64,000 bases of DNA from Nematostella vectensis. Its lineage: Eukaryota > Cnidaria > Anthozoa > Actiniaria > Edwardsiidae. The stretch covers positions 1,054,001 to 1,118,000 of the forward strand of contig NC_064038.1 in the NCBI RefSeq assembly GCF_932526225.1, read 5' to 3'. The translations under genes and the position numbers were made by a program. Positions 37,929-49,991 of the stretch are shown here, one piece after another (position 1 is the first letter of the stretch; the number at the start of each line of letters is the position of its first letter). The notes beneath the pieces are model-generated. The model had not been told where the DNA came from and did no database searches. It worked only from the letters and a program-made list of their open reading frames with translations.

Positions 37929-38582
37929 GAACTTGTCCTATTGCAAATTGGGTACGGAAGACGAGTGGCATTTTGCCGTGAATTGCGACGCGTATAAAGA
38001 CGTTAGAGACGGATTCTTCTATAACAAGAGCCTTTTCCCACACAATACGTTTCTAAAAATAATCAACCCCCTGAAAACAATGCTGCGGCAGCTGCAAAAT
38101 ACGTGTGAGATTCATTTCGAATAAGACAAAACAAAATGCCATTACTGTACGTATTCTTTTTTCGTTCGTTATTTCCCAAAGCATTATTGGCATACATACC
38201 GAATCTAAATTATTGTACCAATAAACTATGTATGTATTAATGTATGTGTGTATGTTAAAAGTTATAAGCTTTGAAATCGAGGCTTGTGTAAATTTATAAA
38301 ACTGTTAGTCCTCGCGTCATTTGTCTCTAAACCGGTGAGGGAAGGGTGGGGAGGGATGGTTCTGAAAGTCTTCTTCACCCCAACGAATGTTAAAGTGTGT
38401 TTGAAGAACTCGCGTACTTGAGAAATAGCAATAGATATTTGCAATAGAAATTTGTTTGATTTGCTGCAACCTCAAGGGGTGGGGTGGGGATTGGGGGGGG
38501 GGGGGGGGTGAAGGGGACTGGGGTGTAGCAATCACGAGTCACGAGCCAAAATAAAAAATGAAATACAACAACAAAACAAAAT

Positions 38583-38922
38583 ATGAAATACAAAGCAGGA
38601 CGCGAAATATCGCAACAAAATATGGAACACAATGCAGGCCGCGAAATATCGCAACAAAATATGAAATACAAAGCAGGACGCTACATATCGCAACAAAATA
38701 AGAAATACAAAGCAGGACGCGAAATATCGCAGCAAAATATGAAACACAAAGCAGGACGCGAAATATCGCAACAAAATATGAAATACAAAGCAGGACGCAA
38801 AATATCGCAACAAAATATGAAATACAAAGCAGGACGCGAAATATCGCAGCAAAATATGAAACACAAAGCAGGACGCGAAATATCGCAACAAAATATGAAA
38901 TACAAAGCAGGACGCGAAATCA
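38583..38922. repeat. 39-bp minisatellite, about 9 copies
   Basis: The unit includes GAAATATCGCAACAAAATAT and GAAATACAAAGCAGGACGC. Both strands have long open frames (unit divisible by 3). No gene context. Confidence 0.92.
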
Positions 38923-39514
38923 AGAAATGAATATACATAAACACACACGATCTGCAAACAATTATTATTTTTTGCGTGGTACATAGAACAAATGTCATGT
39001 TCACGAATTTGAAGCTTGTAATCAAGATTCACGCAAGAGAAATTATCTAATTCGCGGGTCGTAAGGACACAAGATTTCACGAACCATGGCTTGAATTTCT
39101 CTGATTGTTTTTTTTAGAGAAAATTGTGTCTAATCACGAATTACAGATCACGCATCACGGATTACGGATCACGGATCACGGAGAGTCCCTTCTTAACCCC
39201 AGTACCGTCACTTCACAAATGATGCGTACCCAGGATTGCTGAGAGGGGGGGGGGGAGGGTGAACAGTCATAGGTATCAGAGGGTGGTCGCTAAATTAATA
39301 TTTGACTGTTTTTTTATCTAGGGATAGGTAGTCTAAAAGTAGCTGGACTCTTGTATTACTCGTTTTGTTTTTTTATATTAATGTTTGTTAGCGTGACAGC
39401 CATGTACTTGTGTGTGTAAGCTGCTAATAAACTTAATCTATCTATATATATGGAAAAAGCATTCCTTAATAAGAAATGGCCCACTTTTTGGCCGCCAAGG
39501 GGGAGTGCGCGCCC

Positions 39515-39660
39515 TCACTGCGCACCCCCCCCCCCTTTGTACGCGCCCTCACTGCGCACCCCCCCCCCCCTTTGTACGCGCCCTCACTGCGCACCCCCCC
39601 CCCCCTGTGTACGCGCCCTCACTGCGCACCCCCCCCCCCCCCCCCCCCTGTGTACGCGCC
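39515..39660. repeat. C-rich repeat, about 4-5 copies
   Basis: Units of GTACGCGCCCTCACTGCGCA are each followed by 10-20 C bases. Poly-C length varies, so the assembly may be imprecise. Confidence 0.9.
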
Positions 39661-40544
39661 TTATTCAAATAGATTCCGTGCGCTCATCAGGAAAGGTTTG
39701 AGACTGACGATAATACAGAAACCTAGAAAAAATTGTTTTTACTTTATCGTTTTACAACAATACCTTGCAGATAATTCTAAGATTTATCTATATGCTGGCA
39801 TTTATGCGATGTCATATGAAAACGGTTAATACCACCTCGATGCAATCCTAAAAATGCAAGAGGAACAAACAAAATTTAGAAGTTTTGCCGTGAGTGGAAT
39901 TTGCAAATCATAGCAATGAAATATATACTTCCTATGTGTTCGGCATATATTTTCATCGACCTCTCGCTTCATGGTTATTAACCTAGAGTTTTAGTTACAG
40001 GTTATAGTACTTATCAGTGATAAAACAAAGAATAGTTTCGAGTTTGAGTGGTCGCGTGGGATAAACCAACATCTTTCCCGATGACATCAATCTTTATTTG
40101 TCAATAATCCTTATCCTGAAGCACGCATTGCTTGGTCGTTTCTTCGTTACGTTATGTTCTTGTCTTCCTAAATACTGTGGAAACAGTGGCTGAAAAGCTT
40201 TCTTCACCGGCGAAAACAAGATTAAACACGCACCTCGAGTTTCGGTAGTGAATAATTATGCGTATTATAGTCCTCCAATCAAATCGCTCGCAAGACAATG
40301 GCGCTATTTCAAAACAACAACAATCGCCGTTTGGTTGCCAATGGGGCTTTAATGGAAAGTCATATGTTTTATTTAACCTGAGAACAGCGAGCAAGGCAGC
40401 TGTAACTCGCCACGCCCATACAAACCACAGCTTTCAGGATTGTAGTGAAAATTAACCCGGAACAACCACATTTGCATGATGGCAGAACTGCATAGTTGCA
40501 AGCCTGAGTAGTGTCGAGTCCACGCATCTAGAAATAAGCGAAAT

Positions 40545-40835
40545 AGTGTGAAAACGAGAGAAACAGTGTGGAAACAAGAGAAACAGTGTGGAAACGAGAA
40601 AAACAGTGTGGAAACGAGAGAAACAGTGTGGAAACGAGAGAAACAGTGTGAAAACGAGAGAAACAGTGTGGAAACGAGAGAAACAGTGTTGAAATGAGAG
40701 AAACAGTGTGGAAACGAGAGAAACTGTGTGGAAACGAGAGAAACAGTGTGGAAACGAGAGAAACTGTGTGGAAACGAGAGAAACAGTGTCGAAACGAGAG
40801 AAACAGTGTCGAAACAAGAGAAACAGTGTCGAAAG
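40545..40835. repeat. 20-bp minisatellite, about 14 copies
   Basis: The unit is GTGTGGAAACGAGAGAAACA with single-base variants. Intergenic. Confidence 0.95.
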
Positions 40836-41074
40836 GAGCGACAAAGAAACCTGTGCGGTTGAGTGGAGGAATACTTGGTAAAAACCTTCATTATTTGCAG
40901 TTATTGTTTTCTAATTTTTTCACGTATTTTCTTTTGATGCTTCATTGATGCTTCAATGTGGGATCGTTAATCGAAAGCTATTCTTATTCAATAACTTTTA
41001 ATCGTTCATACGGTTACGGTGGTAGCTTGCGCAAGCGCTTTTATCCTCAAAGAACCTTGGAGGCCCAAGCACTA

Positions 41075-41255
41075 CCCCAGGGAGGACTACCCCAGGGGGA
41101 ACTACCCCAGGGAGGACTACCCCAGGGAGGACTACCCCAGGGAGGACTACCCCAGGGAGGACTACCCCAGGGAGGACTACCCCAGGGGGGACTACCCCAG
41201 GGAGGACTACCCCAGGGAGGACTACCCCAGGGAGGACTACCCCAGGGGGAATATT
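41075..41255. repeat. 15-bp minisatellite, about 12 copies
   Basis: The unit is GGAGGACTACCCCAG. It is open in several frames because the length is divisible by 3. Intergenic, 3' of gene D. Confidence 0.95.
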
Positions 41256-41399
41256 CCAGGGGGCAACCCTTGGTTGACCTGAACGAATAATGGAAAACGA
41301 TGTGCAAGGGGATGGGGGAGGGGAGGAGTCGTCTGTAAAGGGGTGAGAATAATGCACAGACCTGGGAGCTTTTTGAATTGTTTCGGTCGCAAAGGGCCA

Positions 41400-41405
41400 T
41401 TTATT
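41400..41405 (-). terminator. Polyadenylation signal AATAAA of gene D
   Basis: TTTATT on the plus strand is AATAAA on the minus strand, about 110 nt past gene D's stop codon. Confidence 0.5.
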
Positions 41406-41511
41406 CACACTATGACGCTTTGACTAGTATATTACTTATGAGAATTACAATAAGCACTTTGTATATTCACAATTTCTTGTAGAGAATAAATGAATAAAAT
41501 CACACTCCTCT

Positions 41512-44500
41512 TTACTTGTATATCTGGTGCCATTTATGGACAATATCATCAGGATTGCAAAGTATCTCATTCCAGTGATCCATTCCGTCCTTTCCAGCAT
41601 CCATTCCAATTCTCACATTTCCGATTGATCTATTCTTAGCGATGCCTTTGTGTATTACTAAAAGCTCAAGTGTCGCCAGCGGCATTCGTGTGATTTGAAT
41701 GTCAATCACGTGTTTTGAGTCAAATACCGGGTTCCGCTGAGACCGCTGGACGGAAGTGCGTCTTTCAGCAACTACACTTCCAGGATCCTTCACGGTCAGC
41801 AAAATAAACGGATCTGAAAAGAAATGTCAACGTTTAGACAGCTTGCAATTTACATGTCACAAAATAATATTTTTAAAAGAGAGCATCTCATTATATCTAA
41901 AAAAACGGCCCCGAAATATCGAGCAAGGCGCCGGTTCTAATAAAGCAGCTGTTGCCAATAAACATAGAGCGAATCACGAGAAAGGTTTCGTCCAGTCACA
42001 TAAATTAAGCGACCCACGCCGCCTATCTCTCTTCTTTTTAGTTGAGTGATATGTACAAAAACACTCCCAAAACGAATTCGACAATTTAAGAATATCATTT
42101 CAAGGGTATGAAAGTGTATGAAATGGTATGAAAGTGTATGAAATGGTATGAAAGTGTATGAAATGGTATGAAAGTGTATGAAATGGTATGAAAGTGTATG
42201 AAATGGTATGAAGGGTGGATGAAAGTGTATGAAATGGTATGAAGGGTGGATGAAAGTGTATGAAATGGCATGAAAGTGTATGAAATGGCATGAAAGTGTA
42301 TGAAATGGTATGAAAGTGTATGAAATGGTATGAATGGTGGAAAAGGAGCTTTTTTAGACTGCAGTATATAATTGGAGCCTTGAAAACGCCCCCTCCCCCC
42401 TTCAACCCAAGTTCAGCCTACGAGACTAGTACAACTTTGAGACAATTGCTCAATAAACCAAATTTGCATTCTTCCTAATATCATGGTATGCACAGGGAAA
42501 GAGCGCCCGATAAGAGAGCTTTCCTCTTATCTACTTAGACATTCTCCTAAGCGATACACGCGAATCTGTAACTATAAAACTGACAGGAAAGAACATTGTG
42601 TATATCACTCTACCCGGCGCTGGAGAGCGATATTAAGGACAAAACGGACAAAAAAGTGAACTATCAGTATAACCGCAAAGTATTTTAAGCACAGGGTTCC
42701 CATCCTACCTGTTTCTCCAGTCTTGGTCATTGCCGGTAACCCGCGAGCTTTGAGAATTTGAACCAGCAGTTGCTCTTCCAAAGAGCTGTACTTGAGGCCG
42801 AGGTAGAGGGCTCCTACAGGAACTTGAGTTTGTTGATCGTGTCTTCCCCTGCCTTCCTATTGATTCAATTATGTGTTTTTTAGTCTAACAGGAAGTGGAG
42901 AGCAAAGAGCTGATGTAAAGTCCTCGTCAGACGACGTTCAACTATTAACTTCCTATTGCCTCTAGATATGAAAAACAATAAATGGAGGCCCTAGGTATCT
43001 GTGTCTACGCCTGTTTTTCTTTGTGCTATCTTTTATGGATTCAAATTGGTGTTCACCACACCCATTCTTTTACTGCTTAGGCAGGATTCGTGTTTTCTCG
43101 ATGGGCACAGTGACTTGTGTTTTTTCACTTACCAACGTGTCATCGTCTTCTACGAGAGTCCTTTGAAGTGAGCATGTTTGCTTCAATTTATCACGTGATT
43201 TGAGAGGAGCCAATGAAATGCTGGCGTTTGCGCATGCTCTTTGTATATTATCGCTGACCAGCAAAAACTGCAATATTGCATTCGATAACTCGCTTTGCTT
43301 TAGACCCGAAATGACAATCAAATCATTGAAAACACTGTTTTCTCCTGAACGTACTGTCTTTGTTTTCTTCCATTGTGGGTTTTCACTTTCTATGCATGTT
43401 TCAATGTGGATGCTTGAAGCGCTCTCAAAGTCAAGTGACAAATTTGTAGCTTGGAGAACAGTGACATATAACGTGGGGTTGCGACAATTCATTCTGTCAT
43501 AAAACAAGCAGAAATCTAACTTCCCCATGGCCTCACCATTGTAACTTAGAAACGATTCCTCAATATTTGAAATATTTCCCGTTTGCTTTTGAGACAGGCT
43601 GCTTCTCGATTGCTTATCGCGTTTCAAAGCTTTTAGAAGCCCCGACAGAGCTGATGGGTTCTTTCCCCGGCTTGCTATTGGCTCAATGCTGTGGTTCTTT
43701 CCCCGGCTTGCTATTGCCTCAATGCTGGGGTTCTTTCCCAGGCTTGCTATTGGCTCAATGCTGTGGTTCTTTCCCAGGCTTGCTATTGGCTCAATGCTGT
43801 GGTTCTTTCCCCGGCTTGCTATTGGCTCAATGCTGTGGTTCTTTCGCAGGCTTGCTATTGGCTCAATGCTTGGGTCCTTTTTAAGGCTTGCTATTGGTTC
43901 AATGCTGTTTCTACTTAATGTTCGTCTCTCGTCGCTCTCTTGTAGAAGACATTTTGGGGTGCTACTTCTCCGCGGATCATCGCAAATTCCTTTGTTATTC
44001 AACATTTGTAACGATGCGCATTGATGTCTTGCTGAATCTGGCTTTTTTTCAATGTTCTCTACCCCATGTGAACCAGTTCGCATCCTCTGACTTTCGTTGT
44101 CATCATTCCTTATTTTCGTAGTTGATTTTACATGTGAAAAGAATCTTTTCAACTGCTTTATATCAACGTTCTTCTCATTATTTCGTCTGAGCTCCTCACA
44201 GCTTTGATGCCGTTTAAGTTTGTGGTTTGTAGCCTCGTTATGACCCGCACAGCTTGCTATGCTTACATTATTTTCTTGAATTCTACGCTTAACCGTAAGG
44301 GCCTCGTTTGCAGACTTACACCGGTCCCCAGACTCTTTCTGTATTAATCTATGTACATCCCTCGGGCCAGTCCCCCGCATGAATTCATCCATAGGTTCCC
44401 CTTGATCAGACATGACAGCGAGGCTAAGTGACACGCTCGAAGTACCCACTAAGCTTGTAGTGTCTTCTGGGCATGCAAACTCACCCTCTTCTTCTCCTCT

Positions 44501-47500
44501 CGCAATGATTTCTGGGTACGTGAGTGCCTCTCCCACACCAGTCAGACGTGCCGCGGTTTCGTCTGGGTACCCATGATGCCCTGGCCGGCGTGTTAAGCTC
44601 TGTGCGCAGTCAAACAGTCGATTTGATTCGCGTGTGGAATGGGCTTCAGGTTTCCCAAGATGCTTATCGTCAGGCATGAAATCGCGTAATTTTCTTTTTG
44701 ATTGGCCGTGATTGGATTGCTCTTTAGAGCTCCGATGATTGCTCGCAATGCTCTCTGGGTAGCTCGCATCTGGTATCCAATTTGGCGCGTTATTTTCTGC
44801 TTTACTGGAAGCGCGCTCGGAATGAAACCCCTGCATCTTGAATCCTCTCCGCTCAGCATCTGTAAGTTCTTTTCGTGACTGGTGTTTATCTGCATTTCTC
44901 ATAGGCAAGCCCGCTTTTCTCTCTGCACCATTTACTGTATCTATGATTGCATCAGTACTAGGGATACCAGCGGCTGACAAGCTTACAAGCTCCGGTCTTG
45001 AACGTAAGCTGTTCTCCCCCCTCGGCAATAATTTACGTTGCAATGTCGAAATGCTCCTAATAGAATTTCTGGACTTCTCACAACTTGTGTTATCTTCAGA
45101 TGGGGATTCAAATCCACTCGCACCCCGAGGGATTTCCTTTTCGCCGAATGTACTAGCACCGCGGATATCCGCACCTCCTTTTATGTCATGCCCCACCATG
45201 TCAGCGCTAGAAGCGTGGAAACTTTTTTTGTAGTCTTTTCCAGCAAATGCACTTGCGCCGCGTACATCAGCCGCATCTCCCACTGACGATGAACAGGAGA
45301 AAGCGCTGGCGCCTCGAGTGATAGCTTTGTTATCGCCAAGTGTAAACGATTTACCAGCTAAGTCGGGCGCGTGTAAACCAGCATTCCAACCAGCAAAGGC
45401 GCTTGCGCCACGAATACTATCCTGCTGCCCGTGGGAATTAGACATTTCTGCCGTTGAGTCTGCAAACGCACTTGCGCCTCGCACAACATCTGTGTTTCTT
45501 GGCTTTGATTCCGTGATATTTTTCACGCGCACGTGCTTTTGACTCTTTCCTGAGAAAAAACCTTGTTCTTCGTGTTTAATTGATGTTTGGTGGTGTTCGC
45601 TGCAATGCTCGCAGCATGCCGTCCCGTGAATATCCCGCTCGCAGCATGCCGTCCCGTGAATATCCCGCTCGCAGCATGCCGTCCCGTGAATATCCCGCTC
45701 GCAGCATGCCGTCCCGTGAATATCCCGCTCGCAGCATGCCGTCCCGTGAATATCCCGCTCGCAGCATGCCGTCCCGTGAATATCCCGCTCGCAGCATGCC
45801 GTCCCGTGAATATCCCGCTCGCAGCATGCCGTCCCGTGAATATTCCGCTCGCAGCATGCCGTCCCGTGAATACACATCTCCGAGGGAGCACAGACGACAC
45901 GCAACCGACTTAATCTCCCGCCTTTCAGAACATTGCTTTCTCTGTTTACAATCTCTCCAGTAACGAACGGTTTGTGCCCCTTCCTCTTTCCCTCACTTGA
46001 ATCCTTGACTTGTATTCCAGGCTGCAGTCGCCTTAAAATCTCTCGCTGTTCATCTTTGCTTAGTTTCCGCTTCCTCTTCCAGTCATACGACGGTTCCTCC
46101 TGTCTACTGGTGTCTCTATCTATGACGTCAGCAAGCCATTTCTCGATCGTAAAGCGTCCTAAAGGACTTTCAATGATATCATTGTCGATGGCGTCATTAT
46201 AAGTGGTATCACTTTGATTTGATACTTGGAGCCCCGGTGTATTTCTTGCGGTATTATCCAGTTGGCGAAATCCATCAGTAGTACTGGCGTGAGTATTCGT
46301 ATCATTACTTTGTTTAAGAGAACAATCCTGCGCAGTGCGGTAAAGGTCGCTTGGCGCGCGCTCGTTTTTCAGCACACTCAGCCTTCCTTCCGCATGGCTA
46401 AGATTCTCAGCACGTTTTGAATCACTGCGCATGTGATTAGATAAGCAAACGCTGACCCTCGAATCTGGGCTCTCATGTCTTTTATGCGAATAACAATACA
46501 ACTCGTCTTGGTCACAACTTATTGAGACGCTACTTGACGACACAACATCGCTTTGCTTTTCTAATTTGCTGATGCCTTCTACGTCATTACCGTTTTGAAT
46601 TCCATCGCTTTTTCTTGTTTCTGACTGGCAATTGCTGTTTCTATTTTTTTTGCTTTCGGCGCCCTCAATATTTTTGTCGCTTTCTTCAGTAACCTCGTGA
46701 ATGGGACTCAGTCCCTTGTCTGATGTCTTTGACTGCACATGACCATATATAGAGTACGCCTCTGCGCGCATGCCCGGGACATTTCCCATAACCCCGCTGA
46801 GTGGTGCATATTGCGGGAGTTCACAGTAGGATTTTTTCACGGCATCCACGACGTCATTGTTTTCCTGTTGGAGGACCGAGGAGACCTGGGGATGAGCTTT
46901 TTCCTCGAGAAATGCTGAGAAATCTATACCACCTTGTTTGTGTTTCTCGTTTCTTGATTGGCTGCCTGTGCTGTTGCTAGAGAAGGATTTGCAGCAAGCG
47001 GAAGCGGAAGTGAGAAGAAGCCCGCCAAAGAGAAGCATAAAAAGAGCACCAAGCGCGGGAAATATCAGTGATGTCGCATCGTCACCACTTGCTCCATGCA
47101 ACTGCTGGTCAAAGGTACTGCGGGCATTGTGCTGCTGGAAGAATTCTGGAACAAAAGAAACAGTTCGTGTCACGTACTACAAGTAGACTCTTGGTAACGA
47201 CTCGAGTTTACGAGAGTGATCACAGAAAGAACTTTGTCTGTTCATTTACACACGGAAAAAAATGACCATTTTTTGTCCATACACCTCAACAAACTCTAGG
47301 GGCCAGGGCGTTTGCTTGTGTCGGTCCAGAACTTTGGAACCAATTACCAAGCTACATTAGCGGGATAAAGGGACTGACTTCATTTAAACAGGCTATGAAG
47401 ACACATTTGTTCCGCCTAGCTTACAATGTACTAATTTATTAATTATTCATTTCTATATGAAAGTCTGTCTTCTCTGTTTCATTCTATTTAGCGCTTTGGA

Positions 47501-49991
47501 ATATGAACACATAGTTTTAACGCTTTATAAAAAAATATACTATTATTAATTAAGGAAAAAATACAATTTTTATATGCGCGATGGTACAGTGTCAAGCCAA
47601 TTGTCCACACAGCGCGGGCTGCATCACTATAGCAACCTACCCCTGTGAGACACGCGCGCCCTGACGGACCCTGATATTTTTTACTCTACATCTTATCAGT
47701 GAGCTTTGTGTAGCGTAACCTGGACAGGGCTCCCACTGCTTGCATTGTTACCCCAACCCCCACTCCGCTAGTATTGATACCCCCACCCCCCACTCCGCTA
47801 GTATTGATACCCCCACCCTCCACTCCGCTAGTATTGTTACCCCACCCCCCACTCCGCTAGTATTGTTACCCCCACCCCCCACTCCGCTAGTATTGTTACC
47901 CCACCCCCACTCCGCTAGTATTGTTACCCCCACCCCCCACTCCGCTAGTATTGTTACCCCCACCCCCCACTCTGCTAGTATTGTTACCCAACCCCCCACT
48001 CCGCTAGTATTGTTACCCCCACCCCCCACTCCGCTAGTATTGTTACCCCACCCCCCACTCCGCTAGTATTGTTACCCAACCCCCCACTCCGCTAGTATTG
48101 TTACCCCCACCCCCCACTCCGCTAGTATTGTTACCCCACCCCCCACTCCGCTAGTATTGTTACCCCCACCCCCCACTCCGCTAGTATTGTTACCCCCACC
48201 CCCCACTCCGCTAGTATTGTTACCCAACCCCCCACTCCGCTAGTATTGTTACCCCACCCCCACTCCGCTAGTATTGTTACCCCCCACCCCCACTCCGCTA
48301 GTATTGTTACCCCCACCCCCCACTCCGCTAGTATTGTTACCCCCACCCCCCACTCCGCTAGTATTGTTACCCCCACCCCCCACTCCGCTAGTATTGTTAC
48401 CCCCACCCCCCACTCCGCTAGTATTGTTCCCCCCACCCCCACCCCCCACTCCGCTAGTATTGTTACCCCACCCCCCACTCCGCTAGTATTGTTACCCAAC
48501 CCCCCACTCCGCTAGTATTGTTACCCCCACCCCCCACTCCGCTAGTATTGTTACCCCACCCCCCACTCCGCTAGTATTGTTACCCCCACCCCCCACTCCG
48601 CTAGTATTGTTACCCCCAACCCCCACTCCGCTAGTATTGTTACCCCCACCCCCCACTCCGCTAGTATTGTTACCCCCCACCCCCCACTCCGCTAGTATTG
48701 TTACCCCCACCCCCCACTCCGCTAGTATTGTTACCCCCACCCCCACCCCCCACTCCGCTAGTATTGTTACCCCCACCCCCCACTCCGCTAGTATTGTTAC
48801 CCCCACCCCCCACTCCACCCCCCACAGCTGTCCATGGTTGCCGAACTGCCGGGTAATAGACTGTGCTAGCGTCCCGTCTTGGCCCGACTGGTGCCAATGT
48901 GTGTATGCTTGTGTGCTTCTAAAGTCCACATTTATGTATACATACTCGCAAGGATAGTTTGGCTATCCGACGGAGTTTTAGACTAGCAAAGGTCGCATGC
49001 GTGATCCGCACAATTGGCATCACGCTAGCCCGGTCGCAGCTCTAGATCCCACATGGATCTGAGCTGTGGTTTAAAGCACTTCGTTCGAGTCGAAGTCGCC
49101 CTGCAGTTTTTTTTTGCCGATGAAGTTTAACTGAGGCAAACCGGCTATGCTATGCTGACGAGTCCTAATAAGGACGAAACAGCTGTCCATGGTCCATTGG
49201 CACCCGACTGGTGCCAATGTGTGTATGCTAGTGTGCTTCTAAAGTCTACGTCTACGGTCAACGATTGGAGGCAAATCCAGCAATAACTAGCCAAATTTGG
49301 CACAAGAAACAAGTAGTGCGCGATCGGTGTATTATATATGTAAATGTAACGTAATGCGCTTATTAGTACAACGTGACTTTAGATGCAATCTTAGTAATAA
49401 TTTGTCCGTCTTTTTTGTGCGAAGCGAGATTTTGTTTTATTCATTGGTCACCCGCAAGCACATACAATGCGCATGCGCGTTGGCCTAGCCGTCGTTTCAT
49501 CATGTTCCCACTTAGCCCGGCGAAACAACATGAAAGTCATGAAAAATAATACTCCTACGTTTGTTAAGCTCTGGGATACTTTCGTATTACCAATGCAAAC
49601 CAAATAAAAATTGATTTATTTTCTTAGTAGGATTGGCTTTTCATATAAATATTTTGCGAAAGCTTTTGAACGCGATATCTTGAGGTGTGGCGGTCAAAAG
49701 TCATTTGCTCATGCCGTTTTACAATACGAACGTTTTTCAATTCGAATCACTATCAAAATAGCAATAAGCGTTTTGCCAAAAATACAACTAGTTTTCGTAG
49801 ATTTCCAATGCCAGTTTTGCATTTAAAATTCTGCAGAGAATTGTCGTGAGACCTGTTCGGGTTGTTTTTTCTCGCGATTATCAAGTAGGAAATAAGCCGC
49901 AAATATCATTCCTAAATTCAACACTTAATGCTTCCTGAAATCGCTTACCTGTTAGTTTTGTTCCCTTGCCTATAAGCGAAGAATTTTCCAT
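41512..49991 (-). CDS. Synaptotagmin-like protein D: giant linker with coding minisatellites, two C2 domains
   Basis: The minus-strand CDS joins 49949-49991, 43133-47145, 42709-42856 and 41512-41813 (4506 nt, 1501 aa), all phases consistent. Exon 1 gives MENSSLIGKGTKLT. Exon 2 has a TM helix (PALGALFMLLFGGLLL) followed by ACCK, where the two Cys may be palmitoylated, then a linker of about 1150 residues. The linker contains nine copies of a Cys-rich decapeptide (ERDIHGTACC, about residues 437-529), six RGASAF motifs (about 563-693) and seven SIEPIASLGKN repeats (about 1093-1178). C2A (LDFCLFYDR) and C2B (GALYLGLKYSS, DPFILLTV, KWHQI) close the protein. Calcium-loop aspartates are mostly absent in C2A. 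Exon 1 is 2.8 kb upstream of exon 2; intron 1 holds a LINE end, a C-rich array and a retrozyme. Confidence 0.85.
42105..42337. repeat. 20-bp minisatellite, about 12 copies
   Basis: The unit is GTATGAAATGGTATGAAAGT with two longer variants containing GGGTGGAT. It lies in the last intron of gene D. Confidence 0.93.
43655..43912 (-). repeat. 36-bp coding minisatellite in gene D
   Basis: Seven in-frame copies encode the 12-residue unit NHSIEPIASLGK just before C2A. Variants (RGKNP, LRKNH, LKKDP) show divergence between copies. The unit is divisible by 3, as required in an exon. Confidence 0.93.
45110..45500 (-). repeat. Dispersed RGASAF motifs in gene D
   Basis: The peptide RGASAF or a close variant (RGASTF, RGASGF) occurs six times at irregular spacing of about 15-30 residues. 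This looks like an old, diverged internal duplication, unlike the nearly identical arrays beside it. Confidence 0.8.
45604..45878 (-). repeat. 30-bp coding minisatellite in gene D
   Basis: Nine almost identical copies of GCTCGCAGCATGCCGTCCCG plus TGAATATCCC encode the decapeptide ERDIHGTACC on the minus strand. The paired Cys in each unit could form disulfides or bind metal. Near-identity at DNA level suggests recent expansion or gene conversion. Confidence 0.95.
47281..47442 (+). mobile_element. 5'-truncated CR1/L2-like LINE 3' end
   Basis: The plus-strand frame reads ARAFACVGPELWNQLPSYI, then SFKQAMKTHLFRLAY, then a stop at 47440-47442. This is the typical C-terminus of CR1/L2-clade ORF2. 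AT-rich sequence follows. It lies antisense in intron 1 of gene D. Confidence 0.8.
47744..48818. repeat. C-rich 27-35-bp minisatellite, about 37 copies
   Basis: The unit is CACTCCGCTAGTATTGTTAC followed by 4-6 C, A and 4-6 C. The minus strand, which is the gene D sense strand, is G-rich (GGGTGGGGG) and could form G-quadruplexes in pre-mRNA. A three-unit block ending in TTACCCAACC recurs, showing higher-order amplification. The array ends exactly where the retrozyme begins. Confidence 0.95.
48824..49251 (+). mobile_element. Retrozyme-like element (hammerhead retroelement), about 1.2 copies
   Basis: ACAGCTGTC^CATGGT occurs at 48824-48838 and 49179-49193, so predicted cleavage sites are 355 bp apart. 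The second copy continues with CGACTGGTGCCAATGTGTGT to about 49251, with an internal deletion relative to the first. A hammerhead core lies directly before the second site. The interior has several perfect hairpins (GGATAGTTTGGCTATCC; GCGTGAT/ATCACGC; ACTTCGTTCGAGTCGAAGT), as expected of a compact circular RNA. There is no open reading frame of note. Confidence 0.75.
49136..49196 (+). ncRNA. Type I hammerhead ribozyme
   Basis: Core elements are in order: CTGACGA (49155-49161), stem II GTCCT-AATA-AGGAC, GAAA (49176-49179), and cleavage triplet GTC ending at C17 = 49187. Stem III is ACAGCTGT, an 8-bp palindrome, too short for a stable monomer hairpin but suited to dimeric action, as in animal retrozymes. 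Stem I pairs GCTATG (49149-49154) with CATGGT (49188-49193). In a circle or tandem, CGGC further pairs with GCCG of the unit start (48840). Confidence 0.8.

Larger units (their letters stand above)
36590..38125 (+). pseudogene. Broken LINE reverse-transcriptase ORF, C-terminal part
   Basis: Fragments in shifting frames read in order: CRVELGRCPLMTEYVFRTLKYW; then MYNECKDTPKKEYWSEKVEK to KLRTYRTFKTK; then YLTVVKNIGYGKCFVQK (about 37051-37100); then TAFTCLRISSHPLQIE, ERTCP and GTEDEWHFAVNCDAYKDVR. Together these match the C-terminal region of animal non-LTR retrotransposon ORF2, including the Cys/His-rich EDExHF..C part. Frameshifts near 36765 and 37040 and the MITE at 37169-37536 make it non-functional. 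A seven-copy 39-bp repeat expands IRRHLRPYNRPEE in frame. Confidence 0.75.
35933..41511. other. Intergenic region with LINE, MITE and several arrays
   Basis: It lies between gene B's start and gene D's 3' end. I find no host-gene exon. Contents are the LINE remnant, the MITE inside it, and arrays at 37.7, 38.6, 39.5, 40.5 and 41.1 kb, listed separately. Confidence 0.6.

Noticed and set aside
39675..39695. CTGATGAG on the minus strand as a hammerhead core
   Set aside because: No stem II hairpin followed by GAAA and no cleavage triplet at suitable spacing.
49113..49140. CGATGAAG...GAGGCAAAC as a second ribozyme
   Set aside because: The invariant CUGANGA and GAAA elements are not present; it is probably a structural part of the retrozyme body.
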